Positions 9,860 to 20,946 of a stretch of 64,000 bases of DNA are shown one piece after another. How positions within the stretch are numbered: position 1 is the first letter of the stretch; the number at the start of each line of letters is the position of its first letter. This DNA comes from Ligustrum vulgare (taxonomy: Eukaryota > Streptophyta > Magnoliopsida > Lamiales > Oleaceae). The notes beneath the pieces were generated by a model, which had not been told where the DNA came from, made no database searches, and was given only the letters and a program-made list of their open reading frames with translations. The stretch spans positions 18,298,692 through 18,362,691 of the forward strand of contig OY743179.1 of assembly GCA_963555705.1 (NCBI GenBank), in the 5' to 3' direction. Both the position numbers and the translations under genes were made by a program.

Positions 9860-12800
9860 GGTGAGAGGGAGAAGAAACGGTGGGTGGGGTGGGGTGCGGT
9901 AGGGTAGGGTAGGGTAGGGTAGGGATAAGGCAAGAATTGGTGGGTGTGTGTTTTGGGGTGGGGTGGGGTTGGATGTTGTTTGGGGTGGTGTGATATATTG
10001 TGGTCGATTATGGATGATTGTGACAAATTATTAGATAAACATGACCAAAATATTGATTAACTGTGATTGTACGATAAGTACAGAATGTAACTAATTATTA
10101 GGTTAATGTGACCAAAATATTGTCTAATTGTGACTCTGTGCTGTGATGAAATTTGTGACCTTGGCGGGTGGGATTTTGCAACTAATTTGTAATTGTGACC
10201 GAATTGTGATATTGTGTGACCAGTTGTGACTTTGCATGTGGGGTGAATTTTGCAACTAAATTTATAATTGTGACTTTGTGCGACCATCTATGACTTTGTA
10301 TGTTGAGTGGGGTGGTGTGAATTTTGTGACTAAATTTGTAATTATGTCCTAATTGAGACTTTTTGTTAGTAATTATAACCTTATTGTGACCTCATGTGAT
10401 GATGTGACCTAATTATGACCTCGTTTGACCTAGTCGTGCCTTTGTTTGACCGGACTATGACCTCTTGTGACTAGCTGTGGCAACTAAATTTGTAATTTTA
10501 ACCGAATTGTGACATTGTGTGACCAATTGTGACTTTACATGTGGGGTAAAGTTGGATGGGATGGGGTGGGGTTAGGGTGAAGTTTGCTATTGTGATTTGT
10601 AACTGAAATGTGGCTTTGTGTGATCAATTGTCACTTTGCGAATTGGATGAGATGATGGTGGGAAAACATAAAGAAAAAAAATCATTTTGGGTCTGGGTGA
10701 GGATGTGGTGCGACCAAACTGTGATTTTGTGTTACCGAACTGTGACCTTGTGTGATCACTGTGAATTTTATAGGTGAGGTTCGGGCGGGTGTGGTGTGGT
10801 GGTGTGAAATTTGCAACTAAATATTGATTAATTATGATTTTTGCAACTAATTATTAGGTAATTGTGATCAAAATATTGATTAATTATGATTTTATGCAAC
10901 TTGTGACAAGAAATATTGACTAATTGTGAAGAAACGTCTAAGTTGTGTCAAATAAACAAATAATATGTGATCAATTATGGATGATTGTGACCAATTATAT
11001 TAGAGATTGTGACCAACTGTGACTTTGTGTGACAAATGGACGAATCGTGACCTTGTGTGACCAAACCGTGAACTCATGCGACCAAACTGTGACTTTGTGC
11101 GACCAAACTGTGACCTCGCGTGATCAAACTGTGACTTTTGTGGGTGAGGTGGGGTGCGGTGGTGTGAAATTTGCAACTAAATTGTGATTGAACTGTGACT
11201 TTGTGTGACCAATTGTAACTTTACTAATGGGGTGGTAGTGGGGGTGGTGAGATGGGGTTAAATTTGTGGTTAAATTTGTAATTGTGACAATGTGACTTTG
11301 TGTGATCAATTGTGACTTTGCAGATGGGGGTGTGGGTATTGGTGGGTGGGATTGCGTTGAAATTTGAGATTAAATTTGTAATTGTGACTGAAATATGACT
11401 TTGTGTAACCAATTGTGACTTAGCGGTGGGGTGGTATGGGACTAGGTGGGGTGGAGAAAAAATAGAAGAAAAATCATTTTTTTGTTGGGGGTTGGTGGGG
11501 GTGGCGTGGGTAGGGTAGGTCGGGGTGGGTGAGTGGGTGGAAAAGTAGAAGAAAAAATCCTTTTTGGGGGTGGAGTGGTTGGGAGCGGGGGGTGGGGGTA
11601 GGGTTGGCGATGGGGTGGGTGTGAAAAAGTAGAAAGAAAATAATCATTTTGTTGGGTTTGGGGTGGGGTCGGGTTTGTGTGATCGAGTTGTGACCTCATG
11701 TGATCGAACGTGACTTTATGGGACTGGTTTGTAACCTTATGTGACCGAACTGTGACCCTGTATAACCAAATTGCGACATTGTGTGATCAAAATGTGACTT
11801 TTGTGCGATCAAAATGTGACTTTATGGGGGTTTGTGGGGGTGGGGTGGGGTGGGGTGATATATTGTGATCGATTATAGGTGATTGTGACTATTTTTTAGG
11901 TAAATGTCATCAAAATATTGACTAATTGTGACTTTGTGCGACTTGTGACGAGTAAGGGATGTGACCAATTATTAGGTAAATGTGACTAAAATATTGATTA
12001 ATTGCGATCAATTGTGACTTTGTGTGACCATTTGATGATGATGTGATGTGACCTACAGTTGTGTTAAATATGACTTTGTGTGATCGAAATGTGACTTTTT
12101 GTGAGCGAATTGTAACCTCCCGCGATCGAAATTTGACTTTATATGATCTAACTGTGACCTTGTGTGATCGAATTGTAATCTCGTATGATCGAACTGTGGC
12201 CTTATGCAATCGAACTGTGACTTTATGTGACCCAACTGTGACCTCGTGTGATCGAACTGTGACCTTATGTGATCGAATTGTGACTTTATGTAAGCGAATT
12301 GTGACCTCGTGTGACTGGACTGCGACCTTGTGTGACTGGACTGCGACCTTGTGTGACCAAACTGTGACCTTGTGTGACAAATTGTGACCTAACTGTGACT
12401 TTGTGTGATGGAACTGTGACCTTGTGTGATCAGCTGTGACTTTTTGTGACCAACTGTGACTTTGTGTGACCATTGGACGAGGACGTGATGTGACCTACAA
12501 TTGTGTCAAATATGACTATGTGTGACCGAAGTGTGACTTTGTAAGAACGAAGTGTGACTTTATGTGATCGACCTGTGACCACGTGTGATCTAACTGTGAC
12601 CTCGTTTGACCTAATTGTGACCTCATGTGACCACGTTTGACCAAACTGCGACTTTGTGTGATCGAACTTTGACCTTATGTGACCAACTGTGACTTTGGAG
12701 GGGTAGAGGTTGGGTGAGGCTAGAAAAATTAGAAGAAATCATTTTTTTGTGGTGAGGTAGGGTCGAAGTGGGTGGGTTGGTGGGGGGGATCGAGGTTGAA

Positions 12801-14465
12801 AAAGTAGAAGAAAAAAATCATTTTTTTGTGGGTGGGGGTAGGGTAGGGTGGGTTAGGGTGGGGAAAAGTAGAAGAAAAAAATCATTTTTTTGGAGTGGGG
12901 TGGGTGGGTGGGTAGGGTGGGTGTCTAGGTTGGGTTGGGGGTTGGAAAAAGTAGAAGAAAAAAATTATTTTTTGGGTGGGTGCGGGGTGGGGTGGGGTGG
13001 GGTGAGGTGGGGTGAGGTGGTTGGGGTGAAGTGTGAAAAAATAGAAGAAAAACAATTTTTTGATGAGGTATGGTGGGTGGCGGGGTGCGGTGCGGTGTGA
13101 TGGGGTGGGGTGTGGCGGTTGGGGGGAAGTGTAAAAAATAGAAGAAAAATTATTTTTGGATGGAGTGGAGGTGGTTGGGAGGGGTGTAAAAAATAGAAGA
13201 AAAATCATTTTTGGATGGGGGTATGGTGGGATAGGATGGGGCGGTTGAGGTGAAGTGTGAAAAAATAGAACAAAAATCATTTTTGGGTGGGGTGGGTTGT
13301 GGTCGGGTTGCTAGGGTGGGGTCTGGTGGGGTTGTTAGGGTGGGGTGTGAAAATATAGAAGAAAAATCATATTTTGGTGGGGTAGGATGGGGTGGGGGTG
13401 GGTAGATGGGTGACGAGGAAGGGTCGGGGCGGGGGTGGGTAGGGGAGTGAAAAATTAGGAGAAAAAATTAATTTTGGGTGGGGTGGGGTTGGGGATGAGT
13501 GGAAAAGTAGTAAAAAAAAAAATCATTTTGGGTGAGGTGGGTTGGGGTAGGGTCTGGGGCAAGGCTGATGGGGGAGTCGAAAATTCGTGCAAAAAAATTA
13601 ATTTTGGGTGGGGTGGGGTGGGGTTGGGGTAGGTGGCGGGGGTAGGATATGGTAGGGTCTAGGCGAGTTGTGAAAAAGTAGTAAAAAAAAATCATTTTGA
13701 GTGAGGTGCGGGTGGGATAGGGTGGGGTGGGACTAGGGGTGGGTGGGTTGGGTTTGGGGAGCAGTGGGGTGGGGTGGGATGGGACGGGTGGGTGGGTGGG
13801 TGTCTGAGATGAGAAAAAAATATAAGTAAAATTATTTTTGTGGTGTGGTTTGGTAGGGGTGGGTGGGTGAGTGGGGGTGGGTTGGGTTGGGTTGGGATTG
13901 GGGAGGGGAGGGGTGGGGTGGGGTGGATAAGTTGGTGTCGGGGGTGGGGGTGAGTGTGAAAAAGTAGAAGGAAAAAATTCATTTATTGATTTGAGGTGGG
14001 GTGTGTGAGTGGGGGTGAGTGGGGTGGCGTTAGCGAGGGGTGCGATGGGGTGGGGTGGATAAGTTGGTGTCGGGGTTCGGGGTGAATGTGAAAAAGTAGA
14101 AGGAAAAAATTCATTTATTGAGTTGAGGGGTTGTGGGTGGGGTGGGTGGGATAGGGGTGGGGTGGGTTGGGTTGACGGGGTGGGGTGAGGTGAGTGCGGG
14201 GTTGAGTTGGATTGGGTTGGGATGGAGTGGTGGGTGGGTGGGGGGAGAAAAAAATAGAAGTAACATCATTCTTGTGGTGTGGTGTGGTGGGGTTGGTGGG
14301 TGAGTGAGTGGTGGCGGGGTGGTTGGGTGCTTGGGTGGGTGGGGTTGGGGAGGAGTGTTGTGTGGGGTGGGTAAGGTGGTGTTGGGCGTGGGGGTGAGTG
14401 TGGAAAAGTATAAGGAAAAAAGTTATTTTATGGGGTGGGGTGGGGTGGGGTGGGTGGAGGGTTAG
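9860..14465. repeat. Composite, strand-asymmetric tandem array (4.6 kb)
   Basis: Two unit types alternate. Type A (about 10,020-11,440 and 11,690-12,690) is a degenerate repeat built on GTGAC(C/T)TTGTGTGA. Type B (9860-10,010, 11,440-11,690 and 12,700-14,465) is a G-rich block of GGTGGGG words ending in an A-rich spacer like GAAAAAGTAGAAGAAAAA followed by TCATTTTT. I count roughly 20 spacers, spaced about 60-150 bp. In type B the plus strand has very few cytosines. All long ORFs here are products of the repeat. No LTR, TIR or TSD was found at the edges. Confidence 0.85.
12061..12690. repeat. 21-bp-period core of the type A repeat
   Basis: The unit is close to ACTGTGACCTTGTGTGATCGA and repeats with a 21-bp period at 12,100-12,380, with a less regular continuation to 12,690. 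Because 21 is a multiple of three, a stop-free phase stays stop-free. This gives long overlapping ORFs on both strands with a 7-residue period (for example CDRTVTL). They are not evidence for a gene. Confidence 0.8.
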
Positions 14466-14767
14466 ATTGGGATGGAGTGGTTGTGGATTAGATATTGTTT
14501 TTATTTTATTATTTAATATTATACCTTTCTTTGTCAACTCATTATAATTATTATAATATTGTATTAATTAATTAACATATTAAGACCTGATTTTTACTAA
14601 AAAAATTTAAGTTTGTTATGTTTAAAAAGTGAAAGTTTTAGTTGTATAGTTATGTACTTTTCCCTTAGTAATTACCCAACAAGTGGCCCACTTCTAACTA
14701 ATACACACCCAACACATGACGGGTTGATAAATGATATGATACCCACAATGTGCATAATACCACTTCT

Positions 14768-15040
14768 GTCAAATACTTGGCATTTAATGAAGATGTGCAG
14801 CAGAATAGTCTACCAAAATTGATGGGGGTGAAGAAGGCCAAACAAGTGAATAATTATTCTTAACAAGAATCCAAGAAATTAGAAGATCATCGCCAAAGGA
14901 AGCCCAGATTCAATTCGGTGGCCTTCACTATTTTGAAACCATTTTGTTTCCTAATTTATTTTTTCTTGATGATGTGTTGTAATATCCAATTTTTTTGGTA
15001 TATATAATCAATACAATATTCATTATTCTTGACGAATTGA
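14768..15040 (+). pseudogene. 3' fragment of the same paralogue
   Basis: The DNA matches the intact gene from about codon 28 through its 3' UTR, including GAAGATGTGCAGCAG, the CCAAGAAA...CCAAAGGAA...CCCAGATT series and the downstream TGTAATATCCAATTTTT and TCAATACAATATTC words. A TAA interrupts the frame after the segment corresponding to KQVNN, and 4-6 bases are missing before the conserved GLHCFET region, shifting the frame. Together with 7196-7264 it covers almost the whole coding region, with only about 13 bp unaccounted for. Confidence 0.75.
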
Positions 15041-15550
15041 AATTTGCCATTGAATAACTTTTAAGTTTCTATGTTGGTAACACCAAAAATTAAGTTTCTA
15101 TGTTATTAGAAAGGGGTGTATTCAATTGTGACTTTTAAAGATTTTTGGAGACTTTTTTAAGTTGGTGACTTTTGTGGATTTTATGAAATTTCAAGAGAAT
15201 TATGTTGATTTGTTAAGAATTACAAAAAGTCATCCATGGACTTTTGTGAACTTTTCTTAAAGATTTTTGGAGACTTTAAAGACTTTCATTTATTAAAGAA
15301 AAATACCTATAAAATGTAATATTTTAAATAAATTCATGTATTCTTAAAAATACATACAAAATAAACTTTTTAGAGTATAGTAGATTAGATTTAAACCTTA
15401 CCTCCATAAATTCTTAAAAAAATAATACTCTTACTTTTTCTTTCAAAGAATACTCAAATAAACGCGCAGTATAGTTTTGGTATATTCATTGAAGAGGACG
15501 ATATATGGAAACAGTAAGATAGGCATCAAAATCTTGAATTTGACCATTCC
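15041..15550. other. Intergenic sequence upstream of the host gene
   Basis: Contains imperfect direct repeats of AAAGATTTTTGGAGACTTT (near 15,137 and 15,258), starting after TGTATTCAATTGTGACTTT. These resemble the ends of a common plant MITE type, but no complete element could be delimited. Confidence 0.3.
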
Positions 15551-15585
15551 TTTTACTATTCAACTTCCAACTCCTTCCATAACTC

Positions 15586-15601
15586 TATAAAATTATAAAT
15601 A
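15586..15601 (+). promoter_or_regulatory. TATA box of the 86-codon gene
   Basis: TATAAAATTATAAATA lies about 100 bp upstream of the ATG at 15,693. It is followed by the pyrimidine-rich CTCTCTATCTCTCATTC, where plant transcription often starts. Confidence 0.6.
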
Positions 15602-15692
15602 CCTCTCTATCTCTCATTCATAAACCAAGTCTCTCAGAATCCCTTCATCGTAATTCGTAACTTGTTTGAACCTGTCGCTATTTGAAGCAACA

Positions 15693-15953
15693 ATGTGGAC
15701 ATCAATTTTTAGTTCTTTTGATGTGTACTGTGCCGAGTCTTTGGGCCACAAAGTTGGCGGTTTTTTGTGTCCTCCTGAGGCTAAAGAAGATGTGCAGCAG
15801 AAACAGGGGAAGATTGATGGGGAGAAGAAGGACAAACAAGTAAATAATTCGTCACAGCAATCCAAGAAACTGGAAAATCATAGCCAAAGGAATCCCAGAT
15901 TTGCACCTGAATTTGATGGCCTTCACTGTTTTGAGACAATTATTCGTTCTTAA
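15693..15953 (+). CDS. Small plant-specific conserved protein, 86 aa
   Basis: A single-exon ORF from ATG 15,693 to TAA 15,951-15,953. The N-terminus MWTSIFSSFDVYCAE is followed by a short hydrophobic/Cys segment (VGGFLCPPE). The middle is Lys/Gln/Ser-rich and probably disordered (about residues 31-66). The C-terminus RNPRFAPEFDGLHCFET is the conserved signature of a family of short uncharacterised plant proteins (the UCP031279 type, from memory). No signal peptide or membrane segment is evident, and function is unknown. Upstream in-frame codons lack an ATG, so this start is favoured. A TATA box lies about 100 bp upstream. Downstream TGTAATATCC and AATACAATATTC (about 15,985-16,022) look like plant polyadenylation signals. 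A broken paralogue lies just upstream. Confidence 0.8.
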   Translation: MWTSIFSSFDVYCAESLGHKVGGFLCPPEAKEDVQQKQGKIDGEKKDKQVNNSSQQSKKLENHSQRNPRFAPEFDGLHCFETIIRS

Positions 15954-16035
15954 TTTTTTTTTTTTTTTTGGTTTAAATTTGGTGTAATATCCAATTTTTG
16001 GTATATTGTTAATACAATATTCTTTATTCTTGATT

Positions 16036-17012
16036 TTATTTGAATTTTTCTTGGTTGATCTATTCTTCTCGTTGGTTTGAGCTTAATTCGTTAATAACTT
16101 GAAAATAATTTATTTTACTTTTAAATACAATCAAACACGTTCTTTCTATAATTTGGACAGAACCTGTATAATAAATATCGATTTTAGGCAGATATATGGT
16201 TGAACCGATCAAGGTTTTGGTTATCAAAAGATTGGATTTTGTACAACTTGTTTGGTTTGTAGACGTCCATTATTCGTGTAATTGCCAAGAAAAGGCGTAC
16301 TTAGTACACTAAACTAGTTATTTTGCGTGGCAATTTAAGAGTCAACAATGCAAAAAGCAACAATCTGAAAAATATGATCAATTCCGTTTGGTATCGATAA
16401 AAATCAAATTTTTATTAGATTTTAATTAAAAAAATGATGAGATGTGTGGTTAAAGATTGTAGACTACATAAAAATTGTTATTAAAATTAAATATTGACTT
16501 TAAATTAAATTAAAATATTAAAAAAAAATTAGCGCTCCCAAATAAGGGGCGATGTCTAGGTAGCGCTTGGGTAACAATTCTATTCAAAAGTTTGCCTAGA
16601 GGCATCTAAGCCCCATTGCATGTTTGGTTTAAGAGTAATTTTTCAACTTTCTCCTCAAATTCATTTTTAACCACTTATTTTAATAAACCCACCTTTTTAT
16701 ATATTTTTCAACAATTTTTCAACTACATATTAAAAAATTTATTTAATTTCTTCTACGTCAAACAGATTTTAAGAGACATTAATGTTGTGGTACACAATCA
16801 AGTTCAGCCAAGAGAGTTGTCAAGCCACAAGATATAGCTCGTACAATGAGAGGTGCTGCGCGGGTAAAACTATTTCTTAGGCAACCTAATAAGAAGTTTC
16901 TGTTTGAACTTTGAATTCATAGCTTGACTCAAACTCGAGAATGGTTGAGTTTATCTTAGCATTCAAGCGGAGATCAACAAGCCAATACAGCTTGTACAAG
17001 CAATCAACTTAA
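16036..17012. other. Intergenic, MITE-like fragments
   Basis: No gene seen. The words GATGAGATGTGTGGTTAAA near 16,435 recur near 60,100, suggesting shared fragments of a dispersed element. The only ORF (16,616-16,837) is Phe/Asn-rich and AT-driven. Confidence 0.3.
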
Positions 17013-17013
17013 G

Positions 17014-17167
17014 CCTCTGTTTGTTAAATATTTTTTGTTTAAAAACATATTTTTTATGTTTTTTAGGTAAAATATGTAATTGAAAATTGGAGAGAAAAAA
17101 TGTGTATAATTAAAAAGTAATTTGCGAAATTATGTAGGAAAAAAACATATTTACCAAACACATTCTA
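17014..17167. mobile_element. Short MITE
   Basis: The left end CCTCTGTTTGTTAAATATTT is roughly inverted at the right end (ATTTACCAAACACATTCTAG). The interior shares GGTAAAATATGTAATTGAAA and ATGTGTATAATTAAAAAGTA with the elements near 7.1 kb and 60.6 kb. No clean TSD could be assigned. Confidence 0.45.
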
Positions 17168-18182
17168 GTATATCCAACATGAAGTTGATTTTCAAAACAT
17201 CATATTGTACTTTCATATGATTGATGTTGTTGATCAAAGACATTGAATCTAGTCAAGCGACATGTTATCAATTTAATCACTGAACACTAGAAGTCAATTA
17301 AATAAATATTAGAATTTTGTCAGAAACCCTTGTTTTGTGTTCTAAAAAGCTCGTTTAGTCTTATGCTTAAGCGCGCGTAAGTGTGATTCTTAGTCTTAAC
17401 GCTTTGTCACGTTTTGCACTTTAGGACTTTTTCGCGTCTAGACTTGCTTAAGCAAATTTTTTTATCTTACAGCTTCATCACGTTTTATGCTATTTAGAAC
17501 ATTATTTTTGTTCTCCTAACAAAAAAACCTACCAAAAATATACCCAGAACCCCAACTAGAGCAAAATCCTGTCAAAACACTTGATCGTAAGCACTAAAAA
17601 TAATTTCTTTAGGAGTTAGGGGGCCAATTTTTGTTCATTTGGTCCAATATTCATGTATGCAAGTCGTGCCGACACATATGTTCAAGGCTCAAGACCAATT
17701 CGAGCCAATACTTGCACGGTTGCACCACTATGTGTGCACGTGGAAAGAGCATCTATACTCCACATAATTACACACTTTCAAAGTGTAGTCATATATAAAG
17801 TGCTCTTGGTTTTGATCATTTTTCCTATGTGAGACAATTGTCAATTGTTTTCCCACCAATTATGAAATCATGATTCCCAACTTCAATTTCTCATTCAACC
17901 AAACATCAATTTTGTTAGATGAATATATAATTTCAATGTTCTAATGGAGGATATCACAAATTTACTTTTTGATCTTTTACAAATAAGAAGTGGGTCCCAT
18001 CCATAATTATACTTAAAAATCCACTCAAAGCCATTTTTCCAGTGGCATTAACTAATCGTGAGCACATTGAGAAAGGAAGCGATGCTCAGGTAATTTCGTT
18101 ATGTACCTCTTACTACATTTCCATACGTATAGACGTGTGATGTTCTCATTTGATGATATGTTTGATAATGCGGAAAAGATTG
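17168..18182. other. Intergenic; possible promoter-like fragment
   Basis: No gene seen. 17,640-17,860 has a promoter-like look (TCATATATAAAGTGCTC at about 17,788, followed by CCTATGTGAGACAATTG) and resembles LTR U3-R sequence. No partner LTR, primer site or TSD was found. Confidence 0.25.
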
Positions 18183-18187
18183 TATTG

Positions 18188-18355
18188 TGTTAGGATGCAA
18201 ACAATCCCACATCGGTTGTGAGGAAGGAAATAAATCACCATATAATCCAAGCGAGCTACTCCACCCATTACCAATTGGTTTTGGGTTGGAACCTCACTTG
18301 GGCCTGGGGTTTAGGCTTGGGATTGGGCAAAATTAAAATATCCATGGTCCCAACA
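18188..18355 (+). repeat. TRIM 5' LTR
   Basis: Begins TGTTAGGATGCAAACAATCC and ends CCCAACA. It carries CCCACATCGG, a word common in plant TRIM LTRs. Confidence 0.95.
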
Positions 18356-18356
18356 G

Positions 18357-18369
18357 TGGTATCAGAGCC
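18357..18369 (+). promoter_or_regulatory. TRIM primer binding site (initiator tRNA-Met)
   Basis: TGGTATCAGAGCC is complementary to the 3' end of plant initiator tRNA-Met, the usual primer for plant LTR elements and caulimovirids. Confidence 0.95.
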
Positions 18370-18612
18370 GGAAAGATTGTCTGGTGGACGCACGATCGAG
18401 TGGATGTGACTCCCTAACAATGGCAGATGAATCGAGATGATGAGCCTCAAGATAAAGAATTCCTGTGGTTTCTTACGAGATGGAAAGATCCATGGTAACA
18501 TAGTGTGCAGCGGCTATGGTGGATTATCTAGGTGAATGGTGATCTCTCTGGGCATGAGGAGATGTGACGGGATTTATCTTGAGGGAGGGTCAGATGTAAC
18601 TCGTGGACTTTG

Positions 18613-18626
18613 TTTGAGAGAGGGAT
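18613..18626 (+). promoter_or_regulatory. TRIM polypurine tract
   Basis: TTTGAGAGAGGGAT directly abuts the 3' LTR, as expected for the plus-strand primer. Confidence 0.8.
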
Positions 18627-18794
18627 TGTTAGGATGCAAACAATCCCACATCGGTTGTGAGGAAGGAAATAAACCATCATATAACCCAAGTGAGCTACTC
18701 CACCCATTACCAATTGGTTTTGGGTTGGAACCTCACTTGGGCCTGGGGTTTGGGCTTGAGATTGGGCAAAATTAAAATATCCATGATCCCAACA
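18627..18794 (+). repeat. TRIM 3' LTR
   Basis: Same length as the 5' LTR, TGTTAGG...CCCAACA, followed by TATTG. Confidence 0.95.
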
Positions 18795-18799
18795 TATTG

Positions 18800-20946
18800 A
18801 ATAATATTAAAGAAGAAAAGGAAGTTAAAATCTTGTCCATTGTAGTGTCTAATATTGTTTAATTAGTACTGCATACTAAATATGCCCCGAATGTTTAAGA
18901 CCGTTGGGCCAAATGTTTCAAAATATCGAACAAATTCTCGTATCATTGAATCAGAGGCATTTTACTTTCGGTGACAAGAAATAAAAGGAATTCTACACGT
19001 TAGCTTGAGATATTTCCTTTTACCCCATTCCTGTTAGAGATAGGATTCTAGTAATGGATTTTATGAGCCTTTTAGTCCGACCATAACTAATAGAAATATT
19101 TTCCATCCTTCGAAGAACAAAATTCCAGCATAGAAGATAACAGTAATAATGGTTTATTGTCACCAGAAGATAACGAGCACGTGCAGGGCCTCCAGTGCCG
19201 GTCCTGTGAATCATGAAACCTAAGGTGAATTACAAATTAAGCGTCCTGTTATAACCGAAAAGAGAATATTTTTCCTATAGGGTGGGGGGCAGGGACGGGG
19301 CTAAATTTCCTCGCAGTCTAATTAACATGATTTGTTTTTAATAAATTATTCATTTATTTCAAATGTAATTGAGTTAATTCTCACAAAATTTTTTTTTTTA
19401 ACTATATTACTCACTAACATATATAAAGTATAAAACATGTAAGACCGACAAAGTCACAATTATATAAGCATTAAACACAATAACAAATCAATACATACAA
19501 CATATACGCAAAACTTGAAGTTTGGAATTAATAAAATAAAACTATGTTATATCGTTCATCCAAACTTATAAGTTTAGTTACACATCACAAAGAAATAATA
19601 AACGTAGTAAAATAATAAAACTTGATGGTGTTTATCGAATTAACAAGAAGAAAAGAAATCTTGTAACAAGAGTTGATTCCTCGTTGTCAATCTTCTAATC
19701 TCATGCCTTTTGCCTTGCTTGTTCTCCCAAGAATTGGATGTAAAAGTACTAATAATCTTTATTAGGAGGCTGAGCAAAAGTCCTCAATTCGTGCCTCGTA
19801 CGTTGTATATATAGATTAGGAAGAAACATGGTAGAATAGGGAAAGAAATTTGTCAAAAATCCATGCAAAAAGCCCACAGTCGGCCTAGACGAATACGGGC
19901 ACGGCTGTGTAGTTTGAGGTGTGGCGGTCACGCAGTTTACCTTTTTCGGTTATGTCTAGTTAAACAATTATAGCATGGCCGCACAGGGTAAAATCGTGCC
20001 GCCGCATGGTTCAACTCTTCCATGCAATTTTCTATTTTCTGGCCCGTTTAAGTTGGTCCTCATTATTTATTTGCGCAGTAGATCCTCAACTTCTAATTTG
20101 ATTGATTTAGTCCCTAAACTTCTTATTTTTTTCCTATTTCTCTTGTTTTCTCTTTCAACTTCTTCAATTAAGTCCTTAATATTTGACTTCTTCCATTGTA
20201 GACTCCATTGCTTCACACTTTGACCTCACCAACTTCCAAATTGTACACTTTAGCTCCAATTGCCCTCTATTTGCCCTTAACATGCATCAACTTCTGTATT
20301 CACTTTAATTTTGGGATATTTCTGAAATGTTAACAAATAAAAGAGAAATCAATATCATTTATCCTCAAACCAAAATATTATATCTTATCTTTAGTATATA
20401 AATAAGTGTTCAAAAATACACATATCAAATACCCCAAACTATAATTATTGTTCGTTCTCGGACAAACTAGAACTAAAAACAAAAACTCAAAATAATAACA
20501 TAGACTCAATATTTAATTTTCTTGCCATATGCCTCATGTTCGAATCAAAATTTCATATTACAAAAGAAAACTGAACATCACACACAAAAAAGAAATAAAA
20601 AATCTACTTATCCGATACTCGACTTCAATGTTTGTGTGTGAATACCCAGAAATCAAATGTAAAATTATATAAAAATACACTTAACATTGTGTGGTGAATC
20701 ATGCATAAATAAGTCAAAATCCTATGTGGTCAAACAACGATTTTCTTTTGGTTGATCCTTACTTCTCTTATAGACGATCACAATCTTACTTTTTTCTCTC
20801 ATATCCCTAGGGTTCTTCTATTTATGTGGTTTCTAAAAATTTATATATTGCATTTTTTCACATAAGATAGTTAGAACTAGATACAAGCATGCACAATAAA
20901 TCATTGGTAAACAATTTCCAATTTCTCACCTCCAATTTCCAAAGTT
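18800..20946. other. Unassigned; possible decayed minus-strand LTR
   Basis: No ORF was recognised. On the minus strand 19,600-20,050 has a TATA-like CTATATATACAACG (about 19,810) followed by leader-like sequence and, upstream, GC-rich ACGGCCGTG-type words often seen in plant LTRs. No second LTR or TSD was found. Confidence 0.25.

Larger units (their letters stand above)
18188..18794 (+). mobile_element. Complete TRIM (terminal-repeat retrotransposon in miniature)
   Basis: The 607-bp element has two 168-bp LTRs, a primer binding site one base after the 5' LTR, a polypurine tract directly before the 3' LTR, and the 5-bp TSD TATTG (18,183-18,187 and 18,795-18,799). The 271-bp interior encodes no protein, so movement would depend on enzymes from autonomous LTR elements. 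The LTRs differ at 7 of 168 sites by my manual alignment, and all seven differences are transitions. Confidence 0.95.

Noticed and set aside
9901..9925. TAGGG tandem words resembling telomere repeat
   Set aside because: The unit is GGGTA (5 bp), not the plant TTTAGGG heptamer, and it belongs to the G-rich array.
12061..12387. 108-codon plus-strand ORF with CDRTVTL repeats
   Set aside because: Produced by the 21-bp repeat; an equally long ORF exists on the other strand.
9555..14537. Many 60-180-codon ORFs on the minus strand, rich in Pro, His, Thr
   Set aside because: They follow the tandem-repeat and G-rich composition and have no domain.
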